Assembly: GCF_900182605.1 (NCBI RefSeq)
Contig: NZ_FXTB01000004.1
Coordinates: 248,001-312,000, forward strand
Origin: Saccharicrinis carchari
GTDB lineage: Bacteria; Bacteroidota; Bacteroidia; Bacteroidales; Marinilabiliaceae
Direction: 5' to 3'
Length of the DNA: 64,000 bases
Every line of letters starts with the position of its first letter. The first letter of the stretch is position 1. Shown here one piece after another: positions 7,869 through 17,265 of this stretch. The notes below the pieces were generated by a model, which saw only the letters and a list, made by a program, of their open reading frames with translations, was not told the DNA's origin and did no database searches. The translations under genes and the position numbers were made by a program.

Positions 7869-10346
7869 ATGAAGAATGCCTTTCTTTATCTTTTTACCTT
7901 GTTACTGTATAGCACCCTAATTCAAGCACAAGATAAGCCCGGCATAGATAAAATAACATTTTCCATGTTTAGCAAAACAAAGAGCAAGGAATTGTTACCT
8001 ATCCTGACAGATGCCAATAAACTTTATAACAAAAAGATATACGACAAGGCGTTTAAGTTGTATCTGAAACTTTACGATGAAGTAGATTCCATAAATGCGC
8101 TTAACTATCGCCTGGGGGTGAGTGCTTTGATGGAGAATAATTCGTACGCGGCCATTTTTTATCTTTTAAAATCCCATTCATCAATAAGTAGAGATTATTA
8201 TCTACGCTTAGGCGAGGCCTATCAACTGAATCATCAATATAAAAATGCCGGCGAGGCGTTCCACAACTACAATCAGTCACTTAATAAATGTAAACAACGT
8301 AAGTTTTCTGCACGTTTAAAACAGCTGCAGCGCGAGTGCCAATTTGGTGCTAAAACGGTAAAAGACTCACTGCCTTATTTTGTAACTAACTTAGGAAAAA
8401 GCGTAAATGGTTACTACGATGAATATTCGCCGGTGATTTTACATGATACAAATATTTTGTACTATACTTCTCGCCAGCCACCAAAGGTTAATAATAAACC
8501 AGTTTGTCGTAGTACAACAAAAGAGAATATTAAATACGCTACTTTTGATGTGGCCGGCACAACTGTTTCACAGCCACTTCAAGGGATAAAACAAAGGAAA
8601 AACACAAGTGTAGCAGGTGCCGACCATGCCCACAATCAACTATTTTATTACAAAGGAGGCGAGCGCTCAGGTTCACTTTACGCGCTTAAAGTTGATCATG
8701 GAAAGGGTGTCAGATCCTCTATTATAAAAGGCGCTGTAAACCGTAAAACCGTACACGAAACCTACCTGTGCACAACGGCCAGGGGCGATGCAGCTTTTGT
8801 ATCTGATAAAAACAGGTATTCGGGTGGGTATGATATTTATTTCTCCCCTAAAACAACTAAACGTAGGATTAAAAAATCACGACCGGCAGGCAATGCGATA
8901 AACACAACGTTCGATGAAAAAAGCATTACTTTTTCGCCCGATGGAAATACCCTATACTTTTCGAGCAACGGCCACCTGGGGATGGGTGGTTTTGATATCT
9001 ACAAAGCCCAAAGACAGGCCGATGGGGCATGGTCGGAACCCATTAATCTGGGATATCCCATAAATACAGCCGCTGATGAACTATATTATTACCCCACAGG
9101 GGATTCCCTGGTGGCCTTAATGGCTTCTGACAGGGCAGGCGGAGAGGGAGGTTTAGATCTATACCAGGTTGTTAAGGACATCCGGATTCCTTTTGATTTA
9201 TGGGGAAATATTATTGATATAGAAAATGGTGGAGTAGTGTCGGGAAAAATAACCGTGTTTAATGCCGAAACGAAACAACCCATCCTATCCGTAAGTAATG
9301 ATTCCTTATCTGGTAAATATACAGCCCATTTAGAGGATGTGGGTAACTATTGGATTCAGGCTGAGGCCAAAGGATATTTGAATCAGGTGGATAGTATCGA
9401 CATGCCCGTAAACAGAAAGCAGCAAGTACGTAAAGATTTTCATTTACAACGATTAGCCAGCCCTTTTACTGTGTTTGGAACAGTTAAAAACAAACACAAT
9501 GGAGCTCCTCTACAAGCCGAAATACTGCTGGTACAATCAGAAAAAGATAGCATTGTAGCAAGAGCATACACCAACAGTGCCGATGGCTCGTATTCCGTAA
9601 CACTGGATGACAAATTAAACATGACCATGCAAGTGAATGCGATTAACTATTATGGCTGTACGGATACTTTAATGCTTCGTGATAACAAAACCGACACTTT
9701 CAAAAAGGATATATACTTAGAGCGCAGTAAAATTTCTTACACGGTTTCAGGTGTCGTGCGCGACGCTAAGGACAATAGCGTAATTCCGGCTTCTTTATCA
9801 TTTTACCAGCCGGGAGAGCAGATTGCCATGATGGTTGCCCACACCGATTCGATAAGCGGGAAATACTTCGCTACCCTACAGGATAAAGGTCCTTTTGTTG
9901 TAGAGGTAAATGCGGAGGGCTATTTCTTTACCAATATGGCATTGGCCTTCCCCGCAGATTCTACGTTATTAATCCGCAATGTATCGTTACAAAAGATGTC
10001 GACAGGCTCAAAAATAGTAGTTGAAAACATTCTTTTTAATACAGGGAAAGCCACCTTGTTACCGCAGTCGTTTATTGAGCTTAACAAACTGGCCCGTTTG
10101 CTCGATGAAAACAGCGATATCCGAATTGAAGTATCCGGACACTCAGATAACATGGGTTCTGCCGGTTTAAACAAACGACTATCACGTAACCGTGCTGAAT
10201 CCGTTTGGAATTACTTGCGTGAACGTGGTATAGATGAGGCACGGATGCTATTTAAAGGCTATGGCTTTGATAAGCCTATTGTATCCAACGATACCGCTGA
10301 AGGCCGTGCTGCCAATAGAAGAGTTGAAATAAAAGTGATTGAATAG
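7869..10346 (+). CDS. TPR / PD40 beta-propeller / OmpA-domain envelope protein
   Basis: An 825-residue exported protein with a signal peptide (residues about 1-20, cleaved after IQAQ) and no lipobox. Residues about 35-160 look like TPR repeats, about 180-430 are WD40-like PD40 repeats (motifs such as ITFSPDGNTLYFSS and GGFDIYKA), about 445-690 are carboxypeptidase-regulatory-like (CRD) repeats, and the last ~110 residues form an OmpA-type peptidoglycan-binding domain (FNTGKATLLPQS, GHSDNMG, RAESV). The same domain order occurs in PorE of the type IX secretion system, but many Bacteroidota paralogues share it, and PorE is a lipoprotein while this is not obviously one. It leads an operon with a lipoprotein and a beta-barrel-like protein (gaps 33 and 36 bp). 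Likely anchors an outer-membrane complex to peptidoglycan. Confidence 0.88.
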   Translation: MKNAFLYLFTLLLYSTLIQAQDKPGIDKITFSMFSKTKSKELLPILTDANKLYNKKIYDKAFKLYLKLYDEVDSINALNYRLGVSALMENNSYAAIFYLLKSHSSISRDYYLRLGEAYQLNHQYKNAGEAFHNYNQSLNKCKQRKFSARLKQLQRECQFGAKTVKDSLPYFVTNLGKSVNGYYDEYSPVILHDTNILYYTSRQPPKVNNKPVCRSTTKENIKYATFDVAGTTVSQPLQGIKQRKNTSVAGADHAHNQLFYYKGGERSGSLYALKVDHGKGVRSSIIKGAVNRKTVHETYLCTTARGDAAFVSDKNRYSGGYDIYFSPKTTKRRIKKSRPAGNAINTTFDEKSITFSPDGNTLYFSSNGHLGMGGFDIYKAQRQADGAWSEPINLGYPINTAADELYYYPTGDSLVALMASDRAGGEGGLDLYQVVKDIRIPFDLWGNIIDIENGGVVSGKITVFNAETKQPILSVSNDSLSGKYTAHLEDVGNYWIQAEAKGYLNQVDSIDMPVNRKQQVRKDFHLQRLASPFTVFGTVKNKHNGAPLQAEILLVQSEKDSIVARAYTNSADGSYSVTLDDKLNMTMQVNAINYYGCTDTLMLRDNKTDTFKKDIYLERSKISYTVSGVVRDAKDNSVIPASLSFYQPGEQIAMMVAHTDSISGKYFATLQDKGPFVVEVNAEGYFFTNMALAFPADSTLLIRNVSLQKMSTGSKIVVENILFNTGKATLLPQSFIELNKLARLLDENSDIRIEVSGHSDNMGSAGLNKRLSRNRAESVWNYLRERGIDEARMLFKGYGFDKPIVSNDTAEGRAANRRVEIKVIE

Positions 10347-10379
10347 AAGACACAACCCTATAGTTTAAAACATATTGTT

Positions 10380-12002
10380 ATGCATATTTGGAGATTATTT
10401 AAAGTGGGATTATTGCTTGCATTGGTAATATTGACAAGTTGTAAAGGCGACGACATTATTGTTAATACAGAAAATGATAGACTTTATTCCACAGTAATAC
10501 CCGCTATAAACTACTCGTTTACCATTGCGGACGGAATAAATAAAATAGATGATAAACGAATTTTTGTTGATGATAATAAGTTGGTTTTTCTTCGATTCAA
10601 CCAGGAAGTATCCATCCCCCGGGATAATCTTGCAAGCATAGATAATTTGAATGAAAGCTGGAGTTATTTGCTGAATAATGAAGTAGTTACGCCTGCACCC
10701 GCATTAAATCAACCCGGTAATATTTCTGCAACAGAGAAGATAAAATTCAATTCAAAGAATGATGTTCGGCTGGATAAAGGTCTTTTTGATACAGGAGACT
10801 TAAATTTGACTATAACCCTACCCCATGGTATTACAGGTACTGTAGTAGTGTCCATACCCGAATCAAATCCTTTAATAACAACTACCTGTGAACCGGATGG
10901 ATTTAACAACAGCTTTAACAGACTTTTTTCATTAAAAAATAGAGAGATTGTGTTTAAGCAGGAACCCGGATCGAGCTATATTACCTTACAAATGGAGGCG
11001 CATTTAAATTTTTCAGGAGTGCCTGCCGGATCAATTGATCTTGGTTTTCAATTAACAGATGTTAAAACAGAAAAGCTTTATGGTTATTTTGGACAATACC
11101 AGTCGGATATAATATCCGTTTCGCAGGAAATAGAAGATATGGAAGATGTATTGGGCTCTGCCAAAATAGAGCTTAAAGAAGCAACTTGCCATATACACAG
11201 CAACAATCAATTGGGGGTTCCTTTTAACATGGAGGCCAGTAATATTCGATTCAATAAAACAACAGATGGAATTGAAACCAATGATGTATTGCTTTTTAAT
11301 GGCCTTTCAAAAGTCAATATAGATGTGGCTGCCGCTACAGATGGCTCACCAATTATCCCATCCACCAATACTCTTGTAATAAACCGGAATAATTCTAACA
11401 TAATGGAGGTAATCAATCCATTTCCCGAAAAAATAACTTTAGATTTTGTTAGCCTCTCCAACCCAAACGGGGATACCAAAGCACAGAATTTTATTGCTGA
11501 TGTAGACACTCTTTATGCCACGGTTGAAGTGGAAGCTCCTTTATGGCTAAAAGCAAAAGAATATTTCCGTACCGATACCATCGATTTTGATTTTAAAGAG
11601 CTGATGGATGGAGACAGAGAAAATGCGGAATTAATCCAAACTTTATCCATGTATCTGGATTTCTATAATCTTTTGCCTTTTGCTGTAAATACCAAGCTAT
11701 TTATAGCGGATGCCAGTGGCAATAAAATTGAGGATGTATTATCTAATTTTGAACCCGTACTATCGGTTGGCGAACTTAATGCTGAGGGTAGAATTGTAGA
11801 AGCAGCGCATACCCATGTGCTTGTTGAGTTGGACAATCAACAATTTCTGAAATTTTTTGATGAGAATGCCATGCTACTCATTTTAGAAACGACAATCGCC
11901 AGCCATGATTATGAAAATAAATTTGTTAAGATTTTTAATGACGCAGGCATGAAGGTCTCTATCTCATTAGAGGCTACCGGACAAACACCCAATTTAAACT
12001 AA
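10380..12002 (+). CDS. Uncharacterised lipoprotein
   Basis: A 540-residue protein with a lipoprotein signal peptide ending in the lipobox LTSC (cysteine at about residue 21), so it should be lipid-anchored in the envelope, probably the outer membrane. The rest is rich in short beta-strand-like alternating patterns with several repeats of an LxLxxP-like character, suggesting stacked beta-sandwich domains; no catalytic motif is visible. It sits between the OmpA/PD40 protein and the DUF5723-like protein in a tight operon, so the three products probably work together in the envelope. I do not recognise a named family. Confidence 0.8.
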   Translation: MHIWRLFKVGLLLALVILTSCKGDDIIVNTENDRLYSTVIPAINYSFTIADGINKIDDKRIFVDDNKLVFLRFNQEVSIPRDNLASIDNLNESWSYLLNNEVVTPAPALNQPGNISATEKIKFNSKNDVRLDKGLFDTGDLNLTITLPHGITGTVVVSIPESNPLITTTCEPDGFNNSFNRLFSLKNREIVFKQEPGSSYITLQMEAHLNFSGVPAGSIDLGFQLTDVKTEKLYGYFGQYQSDIISVSQEIEDMEDVLGSAKIELKEATCHIHSNNQLGVPFNMEASNIRFNKTTDGIETNDVLLFNGLSKVNIDVAAATDGSPIIPSTNTLVINRNNSNIMEVINPFPEKITLDFVSLSNPNGDTKAQNFIADVDTLYATVEVEAPLWLKAKEYFRTDTIDFDFKELMDGDRENAELIQTLSMYLDFYNLLPFAVNTKLFIADASGNKIEDVLSNFEPVLSVGELNAEGRIVEAAHTHVLVELDNQQFLKFFDENAMLLILETTIASHDYENKFVKIFNDAGMKVSISLEATGQTPNLN

Positions 12003-12038
12003 TGCGCATCCTACACTCCTCCTAACAGTCAATATACT

Positions 12039-13469
12039 ATGCAAAAAACAATATACCCCTTATTAACCTTATTATTCCTGTTCGTATTAACTTCTCTCCG
12101 GGCACAAGCCCCAATGGGCTTATACTATATGGAAACTATACCCCAATCTTCTTTTATCAATCCTGCCATGCAAAGCAGAGCAAATGGTTTTTTTGCCCTG
12201 CCCTCACTTAACCAAAATTTTAAGAGCGATATTGCTTTCAAAAGTATTTTTCAAGATGCAGGTAGTGAGTGGGTAACACCACTTAGCAAACGCTATGATT
12301 TTTCAAAATTAAAACGTTCTGCAGGCCAAGCTGTAAACTTACAGGAGGCCGCGGATATAGGTTTAATGGGTTTAGGGTTTCGCAGTGGTAGAGATTATTT
12401 TACCCTAAACCTAAGTGTTAAAACCGTGGCACAGTCCGGAATCCCTTATGATATATTAAGAATTGCCGATAAAGGATTCCCAAGTGGAAGTGTTTTTGAT
12501 TTCTCCACTACACAAATAAAAGGATATGCATATAAAGAGATTGCTTTGGGCTACAGCCGCGAGTGGAATGATAAATTGACCCTGGGAATAAAAATAAAGC
12601 CTTTGTTTGGCATGATGGGGGCTACAACAGATATCAAATCTTTTCAACTTAAAACCTCGCGTCAGGCATGGGAGGTGACGGTTGCCGGAAGTATTTCCAC
12701 ATCTGCACCTTTGGAGATAATAGAAGCAGCTACGGCCAACGACTTTCCTGAGTCAGTTGATTTTAAAAATCTAGCGTCGGATGATTTAAGCAATTATCTA
12801 ACTTCTTTCAACAACAGCGGGATTGCGCTTGACTTTGGTGCTGTATATGCGTTAAATAAACGCTGGTCATTCTCCGCCGCATTGGTAAACTTGGGCTATC
12901 TCAAATGGAAAGATGATTTAAACACCCTTTCGTTTTCCGGAGAATATTCTTTTGATGGTTTGGATGTAGATGCATCGGATGACGACTTGGATGCTGCATT
13001 GGAAATTTTAGAGGAAGATTTTAAAACGCTTATTGATTACAAAGTTTCGCACGATAAATTCAGCACCTCCTTATCTCCTGAGCTCTACGCGGGTACTTTA
13101 TACGAGGTAACACCAAGTTTAACCTTGGGCGTGCTGGCACGTAGCATTTTTCAAAAGAACAACTATCGACAAGATTTTAATTTTTCGGCCAATATACAAC
13201 CCTATAGTTTTGTTGCGCTAAACTTAAATTACAGCTTACGCCCTGGTGGAGGCAATGGGCTGGGAACAGCTGTTTCAATCCTAATGGGTCCCTTACAGCT
13301 GTATGTAGCTGCCGACTACCTTCCTACACAATTGGCAACAGTTAATATAGATGGGGATGAACTAACGATGTTTCCTAATGCAAGAAACCTCACTGTTAAA
13401 ATGGGATTAAATTTAATATTTGGACGCCATGGTAATCGCGACAAGCCAATGTTGGCTCGTGGTCAGTAG
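12039..13469 (+). CDS. DUF5723-like outer-membrane beta-barrel protein
   Basis: A 476-residue exported protein with a signal peptide (residues about 1-23, ending LRAQA) followed by a segment reading NPAMQSRANGFFALPSLN, typical of the Bacteroidota DUF5723 family and resembling the start of PorV/FadL-like barrels. The remainder alternates aromatic and polar residues in beta-strand fashion, with repeated phrases like LGVLARSIF and LNLNYSLRPG that fit membrane strands. It is the last gene of the three-gene envelope operon that begins at 7869 and converges with selD, 39 bp away. Function unknown; porin-like or surface assembly role is inference. The last ~10 residues after the final strand are charged. 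Confidence 0.8.
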   Translation: MQKTIYPLLTLLFLFVLTSLRAQAPMGLYYMETIPQSSFINPAMQSRANGFFALPSLNQNFKSDIAFKSIFQDAGSEWVTPLSKRYDFSKLKRSAGQAVNLQEAADIGLMGLGFRSGRDYFTLNLSVKTVAQSGIPYDILRIADKGFPSGSVFDFSTTQIKGYAYKEIALGYSREWNDKLTLGIKIKPLFGMMGATTDIKSFQLKTSRQAWEVTVAGSISTSAPLEIIEAATANDFPESVDFKNLASDDLSNYLTSFNNSGIALDFGAVYALNKRWSFSAALVNLGYLKWKDDLNTLSFSGEYSFDGLDVDASDDDLDAALEILEEDFKTLIDYKVSHDKFSTSLSPELYAGTLYEVTPSLTLGVLARSIFQKNNYRQDFNFSANIQPYSFVALNLNYSLRPGGGNGLGTAVSILMGPLQLYVAADYLPTQLATVNIDGDELTMFPNARNLTVKMGLNLIFGRHGNRDKPMLARGQ

Positions 13470-13508
13470 ATTGACTATGCGTCTTTCGTCATAAATCGGC
13501 ACTGTATT

Positions 13509-14543
13509 TTATTCATTCACCACAACCCATTTATCGCTCTGCTCTTTGAGCTCGCCAAAGGATTTAACCGGTATATTATTTTCTTTAAACAAACTTTCCA
13601 CCTGCGCTGCATGGGATGGTTCTACCGCCACTAAAAGTCCACCACTGGTTTGCGGATCGCACAGCAACTTAATAAAGTCCGGGTTATGCATCTGAATTTT
13701 ATCGCCAAAGCTGTCCCAGTTTCTATGCGTCCCACCCGGCACACAATTTTGAGTAAGGTACTCATCCAACATATCAAAACGTGGTACTTCGTTATAATTG
13801 ATGTGGGCGGTTAGCTTGCTCCCCTCGCACATTTCGCGCAGGTGTCCCAGTAATCCAAAGCCCGTTACGTCTGTCATAGCTTTTACACCGCCAACATTTG
13901 CCAGATGCCAACCAATGTTGTTGAGTTGACTCATTGCATCGGGAGCCACATTTTTATGCGCTTTCTTTAAAAGTCCTTTTTTTTGTGCGGTAGTCAGTAT
14001 GCCTACACCCAATGGTTTGGTCAAATAGAGTTTGCATCCTTGCGTTGCCGTATTGTTTTGCTTTAACTTATTCAATTGCACCTTGCCTGTTACGGCCAAT
14101 CCGAATATTGGTTCGGGGCTATCGATACTATGACCTCCAGCTAGCAATATACCGGCATCCTGGCATGCGGCTCTACCCCCATCCAGCACCTGCTGTGCTA
14201 TTTCGGTGGGTATTTTATTCACCGGCCAGCCCAATATAGCGATGGCCATTAAGGGTTTACCCCCCATGGCATATATATCACTAATGGCATTAGCTGCAGC
14301 AATCTTACCAAAAGTAAAAGGATCATCTACAATGGGCATAAAAAAATCGGTAGTACTAATAATACCTGTACCATCACCCATATTGTAAACAGCTGCATCG
14401 TCCCTACTATCATTACCTACCAATAAATTATTATCTGTAATAGGCTTAATGTGGCTCACCAACATGGCATCCAGCACTTTGGACGATATTTTACAACCAC
14501 AGCCGGCTCCGTGGCTATACTGGGTTAATTTTATGTTATTCAT
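13509..14543 (-). CDS. selD: Selenide, water dikinase (selenophosphate synthetase)
   Basis: Makes selenophosphate from selenide and ATP, the selenium donor for selenouridine in tRNA and for selenocysteine. The 344-residue protein aligns along its length with E. coli SelD: the N-terminal [13 protein letters not shown] motif carries the catalytic pair Cys15/Cys17, followed by [20 protein letters not shown] and the C-terminal [11 protein letters not shown]. The catalytic position is cysteine rather than selenocysteine. It lies 213 bp downstream of mnmH on the same strand, so in this genome the selenophosphate is at least used for tRNA modification. No selA, selB or selC is seen in this window, which says nothing about the rest of the genome. 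Confidence 0.98.
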   Translation of the reverse strand: MNNIKLTQYSHGAGCGCKISSKVLDAMLVSHIKPITDNNLLVGNDSRDDAAVYNMGDGTGIISTTDFFMPIVDDPFTFGKIAAANAISDIYAMGGKPLMAIAILGWPVNKIPTEIAQQVLDGGRAACQDAGILLAGGHSIDSPEPIFGLAVTGKVQLNKLKQNNTATQGCKLYLTKPLGVGILTTAQKKGLLKKAHKNVAPDAMSQLNNIGWHLANVGGVKAMTDVTGFGLLGHLREMCEGSKLTAHINYNEVPRFDMLDEYLTQNCVPGGTHRNWDSFGDKIQMHNPDFIKLLCDPQTSGGLLVAVEPSHAAQVESLFKENNIPVKSFGELKEQSDKWVVVNE

Positions 14544-14756
14544 TTTTTTTATACTATAAGTCTAAACTATATATAAATTGCTAAAACACAAATAAAGTGT
14601 AGTTTAGCCCACACATAGCTGAAGTTAAATTTTTTAATAATGCTTTTATCCAACTGAAAACCCACAGCCTGCCGGTTGATTTAACTTCCGGATGCTCAAC
14701 TTAGTTACTGTAGGAGATATAAATAATTCATTGATTATTTAATACAAAAAACAATT

Positions 14757-15791
14757 TCAATAGCTTACCGTGCTTTCAATCTCGTTTTTAATAAACAAGG
14801 CATTATTGCGCCAGTCTGTATCATGCAATTCTATATAAATTATCTTATCGCTCTGGCGGTTCGATACACCACGCATATAGGCCTTGTCGTAGTAATTAAG
14901 GGCAAGCATGGCTACTTTATAATAATCCTTGCTATTGAGTGCCTCTATGGCTTCGTTGGTAGTAACACCCCCCAAACGTTTGGTAATTTTGCGGATACCT
15001 GTCTTTAACTGTTCGTCATCAATAGCAGCATAATCCTTTACCAGTGCATGCGCCCTTATTTGTTTAGGAACATCTAAAAAATAAACCATTGATGTTCTGA
15101 TTGTATTATACAAGCTTATAGGTACTTTCACCGCACCGATACTATGGCTCTCATCCTCGATATATACCGGCTTGGTAAAATCGAATTTCCGCCATTGGTC
15201 GAACAGGTTATTCTCAAATTGTTCAACGGTAGGCTGTAGCTTTTCACCAATTGATCCAAAGGCCGAGCCTTTATGACAAGCCAGGCATTCCAGATCGATG
15301 ATTTGACAACCCAATTCTTTTAAGTTATGCAGAATATGTGTTTTACCACTACCGGTATAACCCCCTATCACTTTTAAATCCACCTTCCACGTAAAGGCAG
15401 CCAGTACAAAATTCCGGTACGCTTTATAGCCTTTATGGATTACTTTAACATCGATAAAACCATTATTTTCCAAATGTTCCGCAAAGGCGTGGCTCCTCAT
15501 ACCGCCGCGCCAACAGTATACTACAACTTTTTTTGATGGTGCATATCTCAACGATTTATCCAGAAACCATTGTAATTTGGGTTTTACATAGGTGTAGCCC
15601 AGTTCAATGGCTTTTTCCTGTCCCTTTTGTTTGTACACTGTTCCCACATCTGCCCGCTCCTCATTACTAAAAAGAGGAATATTCACGGCTCCCGGGATAT
15701 GTCCTTTGTTATATTCTCCGGGCGACCTTACATCTATTATAGGTACACCACTATGCTTGTTATAATACGTTTCAATTGACAAATCCATCAT
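14757..15791 (-). CDS. mnmH: tRNA 2-selenouridine synthase
   Basis: Replaces sulfur with selenium at the wobble 2-thiouridine of tRNAs for Lys, Glu and Gln, using selenophosphate from SelD. The 344-residue protein (also called SelU/YbbB) has an N-terminal rhodanese domain with the active-site loop CWRGGMRS, Cys93, and a C-terminal P-loop domain with GGYTGSGKT at residues 143-151. Two consecutive ATG codons (15791 and 15788) are possible starts; a TATTTTTG promoter box at 15796-15803 lies only 4 bp upstream, so either the mRNA is nearly leaderless or a second box 20 bp further up is used. It precedes selD. Confidence 0.97.
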   Translation of the reverse strand: MMDLSIETYYNKHSGVPIIDVRSPGEYNKGHIPGAVNIPLFSNEERADVGTVYKQKGQEKAIELGYTYVKPKLQWFLDKSLRYAPSKKVVVYCWRGGMRSHAFAEHLENNGFIDVKVIHKGYKAYRNFVLAAFTWKVDLKVIGGYTGSGKTHILHNLKELGCQIIDLECLACHKGSAFGSIGEKLQPTVEQFENNLFDQWRKFDFTKPVYIEDESHSIGAVKVPISLYNTIRTSMVYFLDVPKQIRAHALVKDYAAIDDEQLKTGIRKITKRLGGVTTNEAIEALNSKDYYKVAMLALNYYDKAYMRGVSNRQSDKIIYIELHDTDWRNNALFIKNEIESTVSY

Positions 15792-15795
15792 GGGA

Positions 15796-15823
15796 CAAAA
15801 ATACTATTATCCGCACAAAAATA
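15796..15823 (-). promoter_or_regulatory. Tandem -7 boxes upstream of mnmH
   Basis: On the minus strand TATTTTTG occurs twice, at 15816-15823 and at 15796-15803, exactly 20 bp apart, both matching TAnnTTTG. The nearer copy would put the transcript start at or next to the mnmH ATG; the farther copy would give a leader of about 20 nt. The region is shared with the divergent SPFH gene. Confidence 0.45.
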
Positions 15824-15887
15824 ATCTAAACAACGAAATCAATTATTATTTTGTAGATTTGAAGATTAATATTTTAAAAAATATACG

Positions 15888-16706
15888 ATGAATAACAAAT
15901 TATCACCTATTATTTTGGGTTTATTATTAGGAGCAATTGTGTTACTAATTATTTTCGGAAGTCGCATGTTCCATATCATTCAGCCCGGTGAGCGTGCCGT
16001 AATTTTTAAGCCTTACACCATGGGCTTGGATAAAGATAACATTAAAGAAGCCGGATTAACCATTATTGCTCCATGGAATCAGGTTATCGTTTACGAAGTA
16101 AAGGAACAAACACGAGAAGAAACGATGGACGTGCTGGACAAAAACAGTATGACCATTAACATGGAAATTACCATCCGATTTAACCCCATGTACGATAAGA
16201 TTGGCCAGCTTCACGAAAAATTTGGTAGAAATTACCAGCAAGTTTTGGTTATTCCTGAGGTACGAAGCGTGGTACGAAGCGTAACAGGCAGATATACCGC
16301 CGAAGAGCTTTTTGCCAGCAAACGTAAGGAAGTTGAAGATTTGATTGAACAGGAAACTTCGGCTGTACTAGAAGCCAACAATATTGAAATGAGGGCCTTG
16401 CTTATTCGATCTATTCAGTTGCCGGCACAGATAAAAGAAGCCATCGAAAGCAAGCTAAAACAAGAGCAGGAAGCTTTAGCCTATCAATTTAAATTAGATA
16501 AGGAACGAAGCGAAGCTGAACGCAGAGCTATCGAAGCTGATGGTATAGCGAACTATAACCGCATTATCAGTGCCAGTTTAACGGATAATATACTCAAGCA
16601 AAAAGGTATCGACGCAACCCTGAAACTGGCGGAATCGCCCAACGCCAAAGTAGTAGTGATAGGGTCCGGCAAAGATGGCTTACCCATGATATTAGGCAAC
16701 AATTAG
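15888..16706 (+). CDS. SPFH/prohibitin-family membrane protein
   Basis: A 272-residue protein with one N-terminal transmembrane segment (about residues 8-27), then an SPFH (band 7) domain beginning HIIQPGERAVIF and a C-terminal helical, probably coiled-coil region (about 165-230) rich in Glu, Lys and Arg with the phrase ERSEAERRAIEADGIANYNRII. This is the prohibitin type of SPFH protein, which forms large ring assemblies on membranes and is linked to proteases such as FtsH or to membrane microdomains. It is transcribed alone: divergent from mnmH and followed by a terminator. Its precise role here is not evident. Confidence 0.9.
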   Translation: MNNKLSPIILGLLLGAIVLLIIFGSRMFHIIQPGERAVIFKPYTMGLDKDNIKEAGLTIIAPWNQVIVYEVKEQTREETMDVLDKNSMTINMEITIRFNPMYDKIGQLHEKFGRNYQQVLVIPEVRSVVRSVTGRYTAEELFASKRKEVEDLIEQETSAVLEANNIEMRALLIRSIQLPAQIKEAIESKLKQEQEALAYQFKLDKERSEAERRAIEADGIANYNRIISASLTDNILKQKGIDATLKLAESPNAKVVVIGSGKDGLPMILGNN

Positions 16707-16735
16707 TCAGCAGTAAATCAGTATTGTAAACGCAC

Positions 16736-16786
16736 CCCACCCCTCCTTTATTTACTATAATAAAAGAGGGGTGTTTTATTTTTAAA
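16736..16786 (+). terminator. Rho-independent terminator after the SPFH gene
   Basis: An imperfect hairpin with arms around CACCCTCCTTTATT (from about 16738) and AATAAAAGAGGGGTG (ending at 16773), followed by TTTTATTTTT. It separates the SPFH gene from the downstream ACP-led cluster and supports that cluster being its own operon. Confidence 0.75.
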
Positions 16787-16943
16787 CAACATTTAAATCC
16801 TCTATTTTACGTATAAAAGCAAGTTTGCATTGTTAATCTACAAAATAATCATATTCGACAAAGTATTTTTTTATTTACTCCGAAATAGCCTATTTTTATA
16901 GAATATATGGTAATGTAAATAATAGGTCATAAACTTTAATGTT

Positions 16944-17180
16944 ATGCGAGAAGAAATAAGGAAATTTATAGCCGAAACAACCTTTAGCGACCCATCCATT
17001 ATCAAAGATGAAACATTGATTTTTGATGAGGGAATTTTTGACTCTATGGGATTGTTGGGATTAATCAGTTTTTTGGAGAGCGAATTCAATGTAGAAACAC
17101 AAGATACCGATCTACAGGAAGAAAATTTTGGAAGCGTAGAACGAATTGTCGCGTTTATTGAAAAAAAAAAAGTTGCCTAG
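16944..17180 (+). CDS. Acyl carrier protein (secondary, cluster-specific)
   Basis: A 78-residue acidic helical protein of the phosphopantetheine-binding family. The modification site is Ser34 in FDSMGLLG, a variant of the usual DSL motif with methionine after serine, as in many specialised carrier proteins of the D-alanyl or nonribosomal kind. It is too divergent from primary fatty-acid AcpP to be that gene and is not next to fabF. It begins a set of four same-strand genes: amidotransferase, NAD-synthetase-like and AMP-forming ligase. It probably carries the acyl or aminoacyl group that the ligase activates. The cargo is unknown. Confidence 0.9.
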   Translation: MREEIRKFIAETTFSDPSIIKDETLIFDEGIFDSMGLLGLISFLESEFNVETQDTDLQEENFGSVERIVAFIEKKKVA

Positions 17181-17265
17181 ATAAAACGCCCCCTACCCAA
17201 AGCAAGTCGGAATTGGCAATGCATAACAACTGATAGTAAGGTACTATTGGCCAACACTTTACAAT

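Noticed and set aside
7869-10346. Naming the OmpA/PD40 protein PorE
   Set aside because: Domain order fits but the signal peptide lacks a lipobox and many paralogues share the layout; no other type IX genes are nearby.
16944-17180. The ACP as primary fatty-acid carrier (acpP)
   Set aside because: The site motif is DSMG rather than DSLD and no fab gene is adjacent.
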